A DNA stretch of 64,000 nt from Metellina segmentata (taxonomy: Eukaryota; Arthropoda; Arachnida; Araneae; Tetragnathidae): assembly GCA_947359465.1 (NCBI GenBank), contig OX375882.1, forward strand, positions 57,260,209-57,324,208, in the 5' to 3' direction. The notes below the pieces were generated by a model. It searched no databases. It was not told where the DNA came from and saw nothing but the letters and a program-made list of their open reading frames with translations. The number at the start of each line of letters is the position of its first letter. Position 1 is the stretch's first letter. The position numbers and the translations under genes are program-made. Positions 44,885 through 56,044 of this stretch are shown here, piece after piece.

Positions 44885-45420
44885 TTAACATTTAGACTAC
44901 GGCCGGTACAGTAGTTGTACTGTGATCGTTCCAAGAAAGTATTTTGACCACGGTCGTTACAGTAGTTGTACCTTGAAAGGTATAAAAAATATGCGCCAAT
45001 AAAGAATTTAAACTACGGATTGTACATCAGTTGTATCTTGAAAGTTATAAGAATCGCGCCAAGAAAGAATTTATACTACAGACGGTACAGCAGTTGTACC
45101 TTGAAAGGTATAAGAATCGTGCTAAGAAAGAATTTAGACAACGGCCAGTACATCATATGCACCTTTGAAGTTATAAGAATCGCGCCAAGAAAGGATTTAG
45201 ACAACGGCCAGTACATCATATGCACCTTGAAAGTTATAACATTAGCTCCAAGAAAAAAATGTAGACAACGCTCAGTACATCTGTTGTACCTTGAAAGTTA
45301 TAAGAATCGTGCAAGAAAGAATTTAGACAACGGACAGTACATCAGTTGTGCCTTGAAATTTATAAGAATCACGCAATGAAAGAATCGCTCCAGTTATCTA
45401 TAGCCGTAGTCAAAAGGTTA
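44885..45420 (+). repeat. 63-bp minisatellite array, copy 2
   Basis: About eight units of the same 63-bp repeat as 16985-18150, more diverged (for example 'agactacggccggtacagtag' in the first units). Its left flank and right flank ('gttatctatagccgtagtcaaaagg') match those of the larger array. The two loci are therefore copies of one dispersed sequence that holds the tandem repeat. A 137-codon frame here is the repeat translated. Confidence 0.9.
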
Positions 45421-45604
45421 AAATGTTTGCAGAACCCAAGGATTTACACCAAAAAGGTAAACATCCATGTATTATTCTGTATTCAATACATATGTCAGCA
45501 CCTTGACCACTAAAACAATTAGTCGTCAAAACCAACATTAAATTTCATCATACCCATATTAATATATTTGAATGCATTTAAAATTAATCTGCAGCGAATT
45601 TTGT

Positions 45605-45790
45605 TTAACCCTCCCAGAGGAGATATCTCGTCCTCAATATCTGATCCACAATGCTAAGGACACGTTTTTTCGTCATCAGGATATTCCCGGTTATTAAGAT
45701 GAGGAGTTAGACGTGGTCAGCCTTCTACTAATAACAGATATATCGTTCATCAAGATTTGGTGAGTTTTTATTTAATGATAATATTCTTAA
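45605..45790 (-). repeat. P element copy
   Basis: Starts 'ttaaccctcccagaggagatatctcgtcctc' and contains 'tcatcaggatattcc', 'atatatcgttcatcaagatttgg'. The right end is less clear. It adjoins a SINE-A copy. Confidence 0.6.
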
Positions 45791-45796
45791 TGTAGG

Positions 45797-46112
45797 TAGG
45801 TATTTTAATAAACGTCGTACGGCAGGAAGACAACGAGCTATTGACGATGGTCCGGGATCAATCCCCCAAGGGAAACATCAGAGAACAACACCACGTAATT
45901 TTGAACCACGTTCAGATGACAAGCTATAACAGTTAAGTTGGCACCCCACTTTCCAAATTTCCACACAACGCCAAAGTGAGGACATTCGAGGCCACGATGG
46001 ATTTAACATGCACCAGCCGCTTTTGTACACGACGATCATTGGTTGGATTTGAACTCTCAACCCTCCGGTTGCTAATCTGCTTCTCTTTCAACTGGGCTAC
46101 CAGGGTCCCGAT
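45797..46112 (-). mobile_element. SINE-A, near full length
   Basis: Minus-strand copy from 'ggtattttaataaacgtcg' to the head at about 46035-46112 ('gatttgaactctcaaccctccgg', 'tttcaactgggctacc'). In the head orientation the A box 'ggtagcccagttgaaagag' and B box 'ggttgagagttcaaatcc' are among the clearest in the window. Confidence 0.9.
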
Positions 46113-46339
46113 ATACTGCATCGAGAAAAGTAGGGTTAAAGTTATTCGATTATTCTACACGTTATGAGAAAAATGATATTCCTTTCATTGCTATTTCTGA
46201 GAAGCGTACATGTTTGTACAACAATTTGCAGTCTTTTATACGTACTTCAAAACCAGTTTTCACCTTGTTGAGCAATAGAATGAGTCCTACTATTCCTTCG
46301 GGAAATCATTGTGGTTATTTAGCCATTACATTTATAAGT

Positions 46340-46865
46340 GCTTTTGACGAGATATCACGTTCATCAAGTTCCGACCAATTTTTTTAATGACGAGATATCT
46401 GGTCATCAAGATATTAATGATTTTTTAATGAGGACGAAATAAAGATAAGGTAAATTTTCTTGCAGTGGCGAGATATATCGTTCATCAAGATCTGGTCAGT
46501 TTCGATTGTGATGATACATCTCTCAGAGACTAATCTCTGCGATATCTCGTCTTCAAATATTGCCGATCTGTTTGATGGCAATATTAAGACCTTCAGACCA
46601 GATATCTTGTCCATCAAGATCTGGTCAGTTTCGAATGTGATAATATATCTCTTCGAGACTAAACTCTGCATTACTTACTGATGACGAGATATCTGGTCTT
46701 CAAATATTGTCCATCTGTTTAATGATGGCAAGATTAAGACCTGGTCAGTTTTCCTTCAGACGAGATAGATAGTACATCGATACCTGGTCAGTTTTGTTCA
46801 TTAACGGTATAAGTCGTGATTAACAAATGTAACCGTCGTCAAGGCAACCACCAAGAGGTTTAAAT
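46340..46865 (-). repeat. P element, long form
   Basis: Starts 'gtgcttttgacgagatatcacg' and ends 'gtcgtcaaggcaaccaccaagagg', the two P ends. Between them are repeated blocks: 'atcaagatctggtcagtttcga.tgtgat' twice (about 46490 and 46615), 'gatgacgagatatctggtc', and 'cttcaaatattg.c.atctgttt' twice. It looks like a P element whose inside was tandemly duplicated. About 525 bp. Confidence 0.75.
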
Positions 46866-47599
46866 GAGAGGGTAGAATGAAAACAATTCTACAAGACTAG
46901 GAAATACAAGTATCACGGAGTAAGCAATTCAGAAATATACCACACGACTAGAGGTTAAAGCTGTTAGACATTCATACAAGGAAACAAAAACATTGAAATA
47001 ATACGATTTCAAATTATACCGATATAAGTGTAACTCTATCAGAATGCAGCATGTCAAAGAAATGGTATATAAAAAGCATTGCACATCCGGACTTGTTCCG
47101 GATTGCATCTTAACATCCAAACTCCCCCTACAAGGAAAACAAACATTACAACGACCTCAAAAATAAACACACTTTTCCTCTCAGAATCTTCGGAACCATT
47201 GAAGAGCCTATAAACTCTAATAACACCCTTCTCGAAGAGGCACAAGAAAGGTCATCATAAAAAAAGCAGGCGTATCACACACAAACTCCCCCATCCGCGT
47301 ATATTTATATTTTATTTAAATACCATTTTTGGCATCGGCATCAAATGTTTATGGGTTCTCTAAGAATCTCCGCAACGTTGGGATCTTGCTTTTTTGTTCT
47401 CTAACAGGGGAAATTTTCCACACCGAAAGTTGTACCCGGGTTATTGATAGGTATTAATTTTGTTTATACTTACTTGCTTCTTTTTTCGGGGGTAGGGAGA
47501 GAGTATTCGCTTCTTTCCGTACTCGTTAACCACAGATCACCGATCGAGCGGAGTTGAGATGTCAGAATCGATGAAAATGTGAAATGGAAAAGGTAGAAG

Positions 47600-47633
<34 letters not shown>

Positions 47634-47889
47634 GACATGGAAGGGAGGTGCTGACTTTTATTTGTACGTTTGTTTGATCCTTGCCAGAGTTATTTTCGAT
47701 CTCTCAGAGAAATCTGAGGCGGAAGGCGAAACTTTATCGCTTGACATAGAATGGAAGAATGAAGGTTTGGTCGTGGACTTTCCCTGGTGTTTATTGACTT
47801 CGAGTCAATTTCAGATATTTCAATTCGATTTCGGAGTTCCCGGTGTCATATCAATAGAATTAAGAGTTTGAGGGCAGTGATCCTGAATT
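46866..47889. other. No gene identified
   Basis: Short frames on both strands (46929-47245; 47584-47871) lack recognisable domains. The last of these begins in the TA microsatellite. Confidence 0.4.
47602..47632. repeat. (TA)n microsatellite
   Basis: About 15 uninterrupted TA units. Confidence 0.95.
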
Positions 47890-48460
47890 GGACGTGATTC
47901 TGTTTGATATAAATTATCCAACATATTTGTGATCAGAGTGAAAAACAAAAGCCTGGTCCAATCTTGAAATCGGCAGTGCAGAAGTTTCAAATATTATCAA
48001 AGACGGTGGAAACGAGGTGATATAAAATTTTAAGTAGTTATTTCGATGTAACAAAGACCAAAATACTGTTGTACTTTTGTTCGACGTAAATTGACCAACA
48101 GATTTGCTGTTAGAACAAAATGAACCCTTAACCCAAGCAGTTGTGTGTGTGAATGACGTTGAAATATTTCAAAGGAATAAAGAGGAAAATAAGATGATAG
48201 AACTGAAATGTAGTCATATCGATGACACAAAGGGTCAAAGTTCATCAATGGTACGTACCTTTGTTCGATATAAATTATGCAACATATTTGCTACCAGAAT
48301 AAAAAAAATTAACCCTTATTCCAAGCAGTTGTCAATGACGTTAAAAGCTTTAAAGTGAAAGAGGATGAGAATAAGATGATAAAACAAAGGATCAAAGTAC
48401 ATGAATGGGCGCTTTTGTACAATATAAATAAATCAACATATTTGCGTCCATCCGAATTTT
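47890..48460. repeat. ~175-bp tandem array, degenerate
   Basis: Marks of the form 'tttgttcgatataaattatgcaacatatttgc' occur near 47904, 48080, 48264 and 48415. They are followed by 'aaaa..aacccttaacccaagcagttgt' and 'gagaataagatgataaaac' blocks. Three to four units, periods about 150-185. Confidence 0.7.
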
Positions 48461-49774
48461 GTTGAGTACAAAGTATATCGACAGTAAAGATCTGGTCAGT
48501 TTCTCTAATGCTGTGACGATACGAGATTACGATCAAGATGAATAAAGGACACGGATGTGTGTAATTACCTCATTATACGTAAAATTATTTATTTTACCTT
48601 TTCCCCCGTATAATCAGGTATTCACATTTGAGATATCCACAGGTTTTTCACACAGGTGCGCAGTATTTGCTACACAGGCATTGTTATTCCAGGATATAAT
48701 CAAACAATTAGCATTTATTACTTTTTTCTCTTGATAAACAACTTTAAAATATTCTATGATTTCTATCTTTATTCTGTTTTTCTATGGTATGTACTGGTGT
48801 AGTACAGCCATGCATTCCAAAGCATTACTGCTGAAATGAAGAAATTTATCAAATTATACAACAAAGGATGGATTTTTAATGTATTTAAATCCACGAAAAC
48901 GTGACGCACAAATTTCCCACACATAAAATCCCGAGAACATTTGTGCAGAAAAAATGCATTGTTATACACTTTAAGTATAAAAAAAACACAGAAACCGAGC
49001 TGCATCAATTCCAAAAATGTTACGTTTCTCTCATAAATATTCAAAAATGTGGTGTATGAAACAGCTGGTTTTTTAAGCGTTCTCGGTTCTTTTAGGGATA
49101 ACGAAATAAACTCTACTTTTCCTAGTCAAAGTGACAACTCTGGATATGACACTTTTCTTGAAAACTTGAAATAAAAAGAAGGTTTAAAAAAGCTTCAAAG
49201 TTTGTTTGTTTTAAAGAAAAGTGACAGGGAACGCCTCTTATTTGTGTTTATGCAAATGTTTACTGGTAGGCATCTTTTGATAAAGCGGAGTTTGGTATTT
49301 TCTCAAAAGAAATTAGACTCTGGTTTTTTAGGATTTTATACTTAAAAAATGTCTGCTTTAAAATAGATAGAGTTGTAGCTTCCATGACAATCCTTTGTGT
49401 TTTAACACTACGCCAGAAGATTAACTATTATAAAAATAAATTAACATTCAAACATTAAATGAACTTCTAACATTTTACCATCGTTTCACAAGCATGTATG
49501 TAGTCTGCATCTTACTACTGCTTCAAAAGCATATATCCAGTCTTAAATCTGCAGCCCAGAGGCCATATATCTTACTCCGTCAACAAAAGTGACACAAGTC
49601 AAAAAAAATGTGATGTTATGTCATTCAAAGATATATATGAGGTGCCCCAGCGTGATATATTACTATTCTATAGAATATAATAGAAGTTACCAACATAAAT
49701 ACTTACCAAAATTTAAAAGAACTTGTACTATTTCAATATAAATATTATAGTATCCTTTAAGTTGAGGTTTCTGC
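48461..49774. other. No gene identified
   Basis: About 48487-48545 is a P scrap ('agatctggtcagtttctctaatg'). The rest is AT-rich with short chance frames. Confidence 0.4.
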
Positions 49775-49990
49775 CGACCAACCGGTCTATAGTGGTTAAG
49801 GTGTTGGCCTAAGGATCGGAAGGTTTCTGGTTCGAATCCGGGGTCAGGGCATGGATATAAATTGTGCTGTACTTTGTTAGGAGCAATGATGGTCCTCCCA
49901 TTGGGAGCTCCTTCACAAGTGGCCATCACTTCCGGTCTTGTAGTGGCCAATGATTAAATTCATGTGTGCCCACCATTGAAAAAAAAAGTT
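49775..49990 (+). mobile_element. SINE-B with A-rich tail
   Basis: Head: 'ccgaccaaccggtctatagtgg', 'ttaaggtgttggcct', 'ggtttctggttcgaatccgg', close to a tRNA-like A box and B box. The body ('tgggagctccttcacaag', 'cttccggtcttgtagtggcc') ends in a run of A at about 49980-49990. The 87-codon minus-strand frame here is only the SINE read backwards. Confidence 0.75.
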
Positions 49991-50109
49991 GATGTTTCTC
50001 AAATATGCAGTTTTGAGTTGCGTCACTTTTTTTTCCGGGTTGCAATATGTATTTATATTGGGAACTATGGATTTTAATACTGGCTACTGAGTTAGGAATG
50101 CTGTGCACT

Positions 50110-50700
50110 AGTCGTTGCTTTCAGCTAGAATGGCATGTCATTCTTTCTAAAGACTAGTGGTCAGTTCTGAAACCCATGTAGGTTGGTGTGGTTTGGCTCT
50201 CAAACATCGTTCCAATTCATCCTACGGGTGTTCTAAAGGATTCAGATAAGGCATCTGCTGAGGCTAGTCCAATTACTCAACAGCTATATCAGGGGGGAAA
50301 CCAGGTCTGTAGGATACCTCCTTCGTGGAAGGGAACCCGATCTTGATCAAACAATAATGTGCGGGTACCAAACTATTGCCACAATGCGGGAAGTAAAGAA
50401 TCGTCCAAATTGTGAAGACAGACCTCTGCCTTTAAAGTTCCCTTCTTAAGAACCAGAGGGATCATGCCAAACCACTAGAAACGTCTCTATTCCTTAAAAC
50501 CTTTCGCCAAACGTGACATGAGGCACTATACATTAGGGTAGGTGACGTTCATCAGACATTCTATACACCCAGACCCGGTGGTCAGACTGCCAGAGAGTGT
50601 ACGGGGATTCGTCGCCTCAAATGACATGTCACCGTTTTTGAAGACTCCAGTTAGGATAAGGTTTATGGGCTAAACTCAATGCAACACGGAAATCTCGTGA
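50110..50700 (-). pseudogene. Tc1-like transposase relic (third subfamily)
   Basis: The minus strand reads, with frame changes, LWQSDHRVWVYRMSDERHLP, HNLDDSLLPALWQ, FGTRTLLFDQD, then MPYLNPLEHP, stop, DELERCLRAKPHQPTWVSELTT. These are the middle and C-terminal blocks of a Tc1/mariner transposase, with the final Glu in NPLEH. The stop replaces the Trp of the usual HLWDELER. The N-terminus and terminal repeats were not found. Heavily decayed. Confidence 0.75.
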
Positions 50701-50704
50701 CCTT

Positions 50705-51745
50705 AAGATGGTTAAGAAAGTTTCAGGAAAAGGTAACACGAATTTAGAAAAAAACATTAAACAAAGAGGTATAAGAACATTTTGGGATAGGGTATTGAGT
50801 ATTTAGAGAATAAATTAACATTTAAGGTTAAGAACGTTTAGGGAAAAGTATACCATATTTAGAGAATTCATTTATATTCTAGGTTAAGAACGTTTTGGAA
50901 AAAAGTATCGGGTTTAGAGAATTTATATTCACTCGGAGGGTTAAGAACGTTTTGATAAAATGTATCGTGTATTTAGAAAAAGCATTTAAACTAAGAGGTA
51001 TAAGAACGTTTTGGTAAAGGGTATTGAGTATTTAGAGAATAAATTAACATTTAAGGTTAAGAACGTTTAGGGAAAAGTATACCATATTTAGAGAATTCAT
51101 TTATATTCTAGGTTAAGAACGTTTTGGAAAAAAGTATCGGGTTTAGAGAATTCAAATTCACTCGGAGGGTTAAGAATGTTTTGATAAAATGTATCGTGTA
51201 TTTAGAAAAAGTATTTAAACTAAGAGGTTTAAGAACGTTTTGGTAAAGGGTATTGAGTATTTAGAGAATAAATTAACATTTAAGGTTAAGAACGTTTAGG
51301 GAAAAGTATACCATATTTAGAGAATTCATTTATATTCTAGGTTAAAAACGTTTTGGAAAAAAGTATCGGGTTTAGAGAATTCATATTCACTCGGAGGGTT
51401 AAGAACGTTTTGATAAAATGTATCGTGTATTTAGAAAAAGCATTTAAACTAAGAGGTATAAAAACGTTTTGGTAAAGGGTATTGAGTATTTAGAGAATAA
51501 ATTAACATTTAAGGTTAAGAACGTTTAGGGAAAAGTATACCATATTTAGAGAATTCATTTATATTCTAGGTAAAGAATGCTTAAGAAAATATAACGGGTT
51601 TATAGAGAATTCATATACACTCGGAGGGTTAAGAACGTTTGGGGAAATTGTATCGCGTGTTTAGAAAAAGAATTTACAGTCAAAAGTTTAGGATGTTTGT
51701 GGGAAAAGGTATTACGTATTTAAGGAATTAGTTGATACAATTCAT
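50705..51745. repeat. Tandem array with 229-bp higher-order unit
   Basis: Monomers of about 57 bp ('ggttaagaacgttttgg..aaa.gtat', then 'gtatttagagaat') are grouped in sets of four. The distinctive ACTCGGAGGG of one monomer recurs at 50931, 51160, 51389 and 51619, spacings 229, 229 and 230. Corresponding monomers in different sets are nearly identical, while neighbours within a set differ clearly. Decayed monomers flank it. Confidence 0.95.
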
Positions 51746-52663
51746 CAACATTTGTAGAATAGTTGAGGATTTACGTCATAATAAAAACGATTCTACTTTA
51801 TCAGAAGTTTCTGAAGACATTTAAGTCTAAAGATTTTTTCTGCAACTCTCTATAAATCTCATTTTCGGTAACCAACGCAAAAAACCTAGAGCGAACGGTT
51901 AAGCGTTTTTCCCGAAACATTTCAATCAGTTACAGAAAAGCGAGAAAAAAATCAAAAGCTACGGCTTCGGACAATTCTGATTCGTTTTTGATTACCTGGT
52001 GCTCGATTTACATATTGTTCACGATATCCAGGAGGGGAACAACTCAACGCAGCTCCGTTGTATCATAAATTCCTTCTCAGGAGATCGCCTCGATTATTTT
52101 TTTTGTTTTTTTCCATCGTTTTTGAATTTTTTTTTCTCTCTCCATATTAATACAATCGATTTTAAAATTAAGGTCGAGCAAATAAATAGTTTAGTTTTTT
52201 CCCGCACAGGTATGCTGGCCACATTCGGAATAACTTCTCATTTTTATTGTTATTCCTTTTTAAAAGAAAGGAATAACAAATTGGATATCACCAACAGAAA
52301 ATAAGTAAGGATTGCGATTGTTGGACTTTTCTTTCCGACGAATTTATTTATTTCGCTTGGTTTCATTCGTATATCTGTTAAAATATTCGCCAATAATCGC
52401 ATAACTTTTGATCGCAGTTTCACGACACTTTGAAAATCCATAAGACAAACGAGTAAAAAAAATTATAATAATCGACGTAATACATTTTTATTTTTAAAAA
52501 TATGAAAACCAACAGCTTAAAAATCGATAACTACTTCGTCATTGCTCTAATTATTTTACTTTGAATAATTGAAATTCGTATTAATTCACATTTCCTTTTA
52601 GTTATGTTTGTATTATATTAATCTTTCAACTCATGTCGATAAGATATATCTTCCAGATAGGAA
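51746..52663. other. No gene identified
   Basis: A 101-codon frame (51999-52304) is hydrophobic and low complexity, without a recognised domain. A perfect 13-bp hairpin lies at 52247-52279 (TTGTTATTCCTTT against AAAGGAATAACAA). Confidence 0.45.
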
Positions 52664-52905
52664 ATTAAAGTCGCACTAGAGCAACACAACGAGCTATTGG
52701 CTACAGTCCGAGATCAATTCCAAGGGAGAGACCCAAAGGCAACGCCTCGTATTCTTGAACCATGGTAAGAGGACGAGATCAACACCTTATTTGGCATTGC
52801 TACCTACAAGCTTCCACACCAAGCCTACGTGGGGGCATATGAGGCCACGACCTATTTAACATGCACAAGCCTATGTGTACATGAGTTTATGGCTGGACCC
52901 CCGGG
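52664..52905 (-). mobile_element. SINE-A, head truncated
   Basis: Minus-strand copy from 'aattaaagtcgcactagagc' through 'cttccacaccaagcctacg' to 'gagtttatggctggac'. The tRNA-like head is missing and R2 begins at this point. Confidence 0.75.
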
Positions 52906-53405
52906 AGCATAAAGTGCTTAAGACTACGACGTATGTCGCAGAACAAGCAAATTCCCAATTTTCCTTAATTTTAACAAAATTTTGGTGGATTTTTTTCAAT
53001 TATAAGTTATGATGTTCTGCAGTGCAAAGCGCATTCCTTGCCACACCATTTTATTCTTTTCTAGCTACGGAACAATCTCCCTACACAGCCCAAATTACCA
53101 CAAAAACACTTTATAAATAACACATCTTCTATGTCATTGACAAAATATTTAACTTCAAAAAGTATGGACAGAATTGCAAATTCTGAAAATATGTTTTGGC
53201 TTTAAATAAAGTGAGTAAATTAATTTTGATGTTTTATTATAAATATATAATACATAGTTAGCTAATAATTGTGTTTTACGCCTGTTTTTTATTTTTTTTA
53301 TTTTACTGCAGTTTTCAAAATTCGGACAAAATGCCTGCAGAACCATTGCAATTGCATGGAGTTGTGTTGCAGAACACTGGATATAATTCTGCACCTGGGG
53401 CTGGA
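52906..53405 (+). repeat. R2 dispersed repeat, copy 2
   Basis: Homologous to 10370-10872 throughout (see that entry), with a few indels, for example an extra 'ttttttattttttttat' run at about 53286. The minus-strand frame QNYIQCSATQLHAIAMVLQAFCPN is open here. It ends in 'attctgcacctggg', as does copy 1. Confidence 0.75.
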
Positions 53406-53534
53406 TCTAATTTAGAATTTGAAACCCTAAGGTTGCTCTTTCAACTGGGACAGCGTCACCTCGACAACCACCAGTAAAGTTAAGCAGAACAACGGCAACT
53501 TAAGTTTTAACGTCAACAACTTGTGTTGCTCTAG

Positions 53535-54320
53535 TTCTCCGTCAATTTCCTATAACTGGCTATTGGAAACCGTACGGGATCAATCCCAAAGGGTACGATC
53601 CAATTACAGGGCCTCATAATTTTGAACCACCGTCAGATGACGAGAACAACATTTGAGATGGCGTCCCTGTCTCCAAACGTTCACACCATGACAACGTGAG
53701 AGCATGTGATGCCACGGTCATATGACGAAAACACTTGAGATGGCGTTCCCGTCTCCAAACTTCCAGACCATAACAACGTGAGAGCATTTGACGCCACTGT
53801 CAGATGACGAGAACAACATCTGAGATGGCATCTCTGTCTCCAAACTTCCACGCCATGACAACCTGATAGCATTTGAGGCCACGGTCAAATGACGAAAACA
53901 TCTGAAATGGCGTCCCTGTCTCCAAACCTCCACTCCATAATAACGTGAGAGCATTTGAAACCACGGTCAGATGACGAGAACAACATCTGAGATAGTGTCT
54001 CTGTCTCCAAACTTCCATGACAACGTGAGAGCATTTGAGGCCAGGGCCAGATGACGAAAACATCTGAGATCGAGTTCTTGTCTCCAAACTTCCACACCAC
54101 AACAACGTGAGAGCATTTGAGGCCACGGTCAGATGACGAGAACAACATCTAAGATGGCGTCACTGTCTCCAAACTTCCACACCTCGCCAACGTGAGGGAA
54201 TACGAATTTACGGCAGATTTAACGTGCATCAGTCTTTTTGTACACGACGGTTTTTGGCTGGATCTAGTTCGAACTTTCGCAACCCTACTGTTGCTCTTTC
54301 AACTAAGCTACCGCGGCCCG
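53535..54320 (-). mobile_element. SINE-A with a seven-unit internal tandem expansion
   Basis: The outer parts are an ordinary minus-strand SINE-A, with 3' part at 53540-53630 and head at 54225-54315. Between them the segment 'ggtcagatgacgag' to 'gcatttgaggccac', normally present once, is repeated about seven times (about 53630-54185). Units alternate strictly between 'gagaacaacatctgag' (about 85 bp) and 'gaaaacatctgag' (about 82 bp). Minus-strand frames of 63-108 codons are the repeat translated. Confidence 0.9.
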
Positions 54321-54425
54321 ATATCGCGTTTAAGATCTGGTCAATTTTTCTTTTGAGGAAATATTTCGTCCATTGTCATCTACTTAGTTTTTGCTAATGA
54401 CAAAATGCCTAGACAGAACACAGGG
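54321..54425. repeat. P element fragment
   Basis: 'aagatctggtcaatttttc', 'gaggaaatatttcgtcc', 'tttgctaatgacaaaatgcc' are diverged P blocks just after the SINE head. Confidence 0.5.
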
Positions 54426-54577
54426 CTTTTATTCAAATGGAATGAAGATACAAGTAGGAAAAAGTTATTCTCTCTTTCTTGGAACTGGTAACAATTTGGA
54501 GCTAGTTTTTACATCAAAGGCTAACAACTAGAGGGCAGTGTTCAAAGCGAATATAAACTACAAAGATGATTTATATA

Positions 54578-55975
54578 CGCTTTATAACAAAACAATCGAC
54601 GCACCAAGAAGGAGTTGTCCAATGGAGACAAAAATTGGTGGATAGGAAAATTATGTACAGAATAGAAAGTGATTAAAATTTCAGAACAATTGAATGATTT
54701 ATTTCCGAGTTACAGTAACGATCTCAATAAGGTGTTGACCAGCCTCTAGCCTGTATACAAGCTGCCACACTGCGTGGCATAGACCGATAAAGCTACCGGA
54801 TGGTCTCCTGCGGTATTTCTAGCAAAATTTGCTCCAGTTGTCGGACTACGTCATCAACATTCCCTACCGGATGCAGTCGCCTTCCCATCATATCGAAGAC
54901 ATGCTCGATGGGAGAGAGATCTGGTGACCTGGCTGGTCAAGGAAGTGTTTGACAAGCTTGAAGACAGTTCATAGCAACACGTGCCGTATGTGGTCTGGTA
55001 TTGTCTTGCTGAAAAATAAGCCCAGGGTATTGCGAAAGGAACGGTAGCAAAACAGTTCTCAGAATGTCGTCAACGTAACGCTGTGCAGTAAGTGTACCTC
55101 TAATGACGACCAAAGGGGTCCGTCTATCAAGGGAAATGGCACCCCAGACCATAACTCCTTGTTGAGTGTGGCGTGCAATAGTGAAAGCAGGATCGGCACG
55201 CTGCCCTGTGCGTCTCCAGACACGTCTTCGATGATCGTCAGGACACAGTTGTAAGCGGGATTTGTGCCTAAAGACTATACGTCCCCATTCAGCATCATTC
55301 CAGCCTGATCGAGCCAAGCACCACTGTAATCTGGCTCGACAGTGTGCAGGCGTGAGTGGCAGGTGGCGTAACGGTCGGTACGAGCGTAGATTTCGCTCTC
55401 TGAGCCGTCTTTGAATGGTCATAGTGGACACTCGTGTGTGGGTCGCACGACTGATGGTTGATAGCGATGAATCATGCGCTGTGACAGCTGATCTGACAAT
55501 CACTCTGTCATCGCGATCTGTTGTGACCCTACGTCGTCCGCTACCATCATGACGCTGAAATCTGCCATTGTCCACCCACTCTTGCCACCATCTTCTTATC
55601 GCCGCATCGCTTCGACTCACATGACGAGCGATGCTCCAATTTGCCCAACCTGCCTCTTTCAATCCAATGATACGACCTCTTTCAAACTCTGAAAGTTGTT
55701 CGTAATGAGCTCGAATCCTGCGGCGAGGCATTTTTTCAGTCGTTGAAAGGTATCCTAAATAGTAATGCAGTAGAAATTTTTAACAACAGTTCAAGAACAA
55801 TTCCTTATATGCATCTGCTGGATGCGCAGTTCCGATGCGCTGGAGATCGCACTATTCATTCATTGGACACCAAATTTTAATCATTTGCATATTTGGTCAA
55901 AACATTTTTGCATAAGAAATTTCAAAGCAATCGGATGATTCCTTTTTGGTGCGTCGATTTTTTTGTTATAGAGTG
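54578..55975 (-). mobile_element. Tc1-like transposon, complete with ends
   Basis: About 1.4 kb. The left end CGCTTTATAACAAAACAATC and right end (complement) CACTCTATAACAAAAAAATC continue as 'gacgcaccaa.aaggag', giving inverted repeats of some 35 bp. TA flanks the element at 54576-54577 and 55976-55977. The left terminal dinucleotide has changed from CA to CG. It contains one transposase gene on the minus strand. This is the best preserved DNA transposon in the window. Confidence 0.9.
54724..55731 (-). pseudogene. Tc1-like transposase, 335 codons with two stops
   Basis: Starts at ATG (55729-55731). N-terminal helix-turn-helix: LSEFERGRIIGLKEAGW, IARHVSRSDAAIRRWW. Then a GRRRVTTDRDDR linker and a second DNA-binding part around TIQRRLRERNL. 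The catalytic part has VFRHKSRLQLCPDD, GVMVWGAIS, FQQDNTRPHTARV and SPDLSPIEHVFD. The frame is constant over 1008 bp to the final TGA (54724-54726). It is broken by TGA at 54937-54939, where the family has Trp, and by TAG at 54793-54795. The first catalytic Asp, in the usual DESRF motif, is His (HKSRL). Between the second Asp and the final Glu are 32 residues, not 34. It is inactive. Confidence 0.95.
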
Positions 55976-56044
55976 TATATTCGAGATTTCGGCGGTACTT
56001 CATTTCAGCACCAAATACTAAAAAGCTACAACTTAAATGAACCT

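Noticed and set aside
45878..46167. Several 60-63-codon frames on both strands
   Set aside because: They lie within SINE-A; similar frames recur at other SINE-A copies (22520, 24663).
47584..47871. 95-codon open frame starting in a TA repeat
   Set aside because: The first 12 residues come from the microsatellite and no domain is recognised in the rest; without transcript or conservation data it cannot be supported.
49775..49990. Possible tRNA gene
   Set aside because: A- and B-box-like motifs are present but the rest does not fold as a tRNA by eye and continues into a SINE body with an A-rich tail.
53681..54148. Overlapping minus-strand frames with repeated WKFGDRDAIS-like strings
   Set aside because: They are translations of the tandem expansion inside SINE-A, present in several frames at once.
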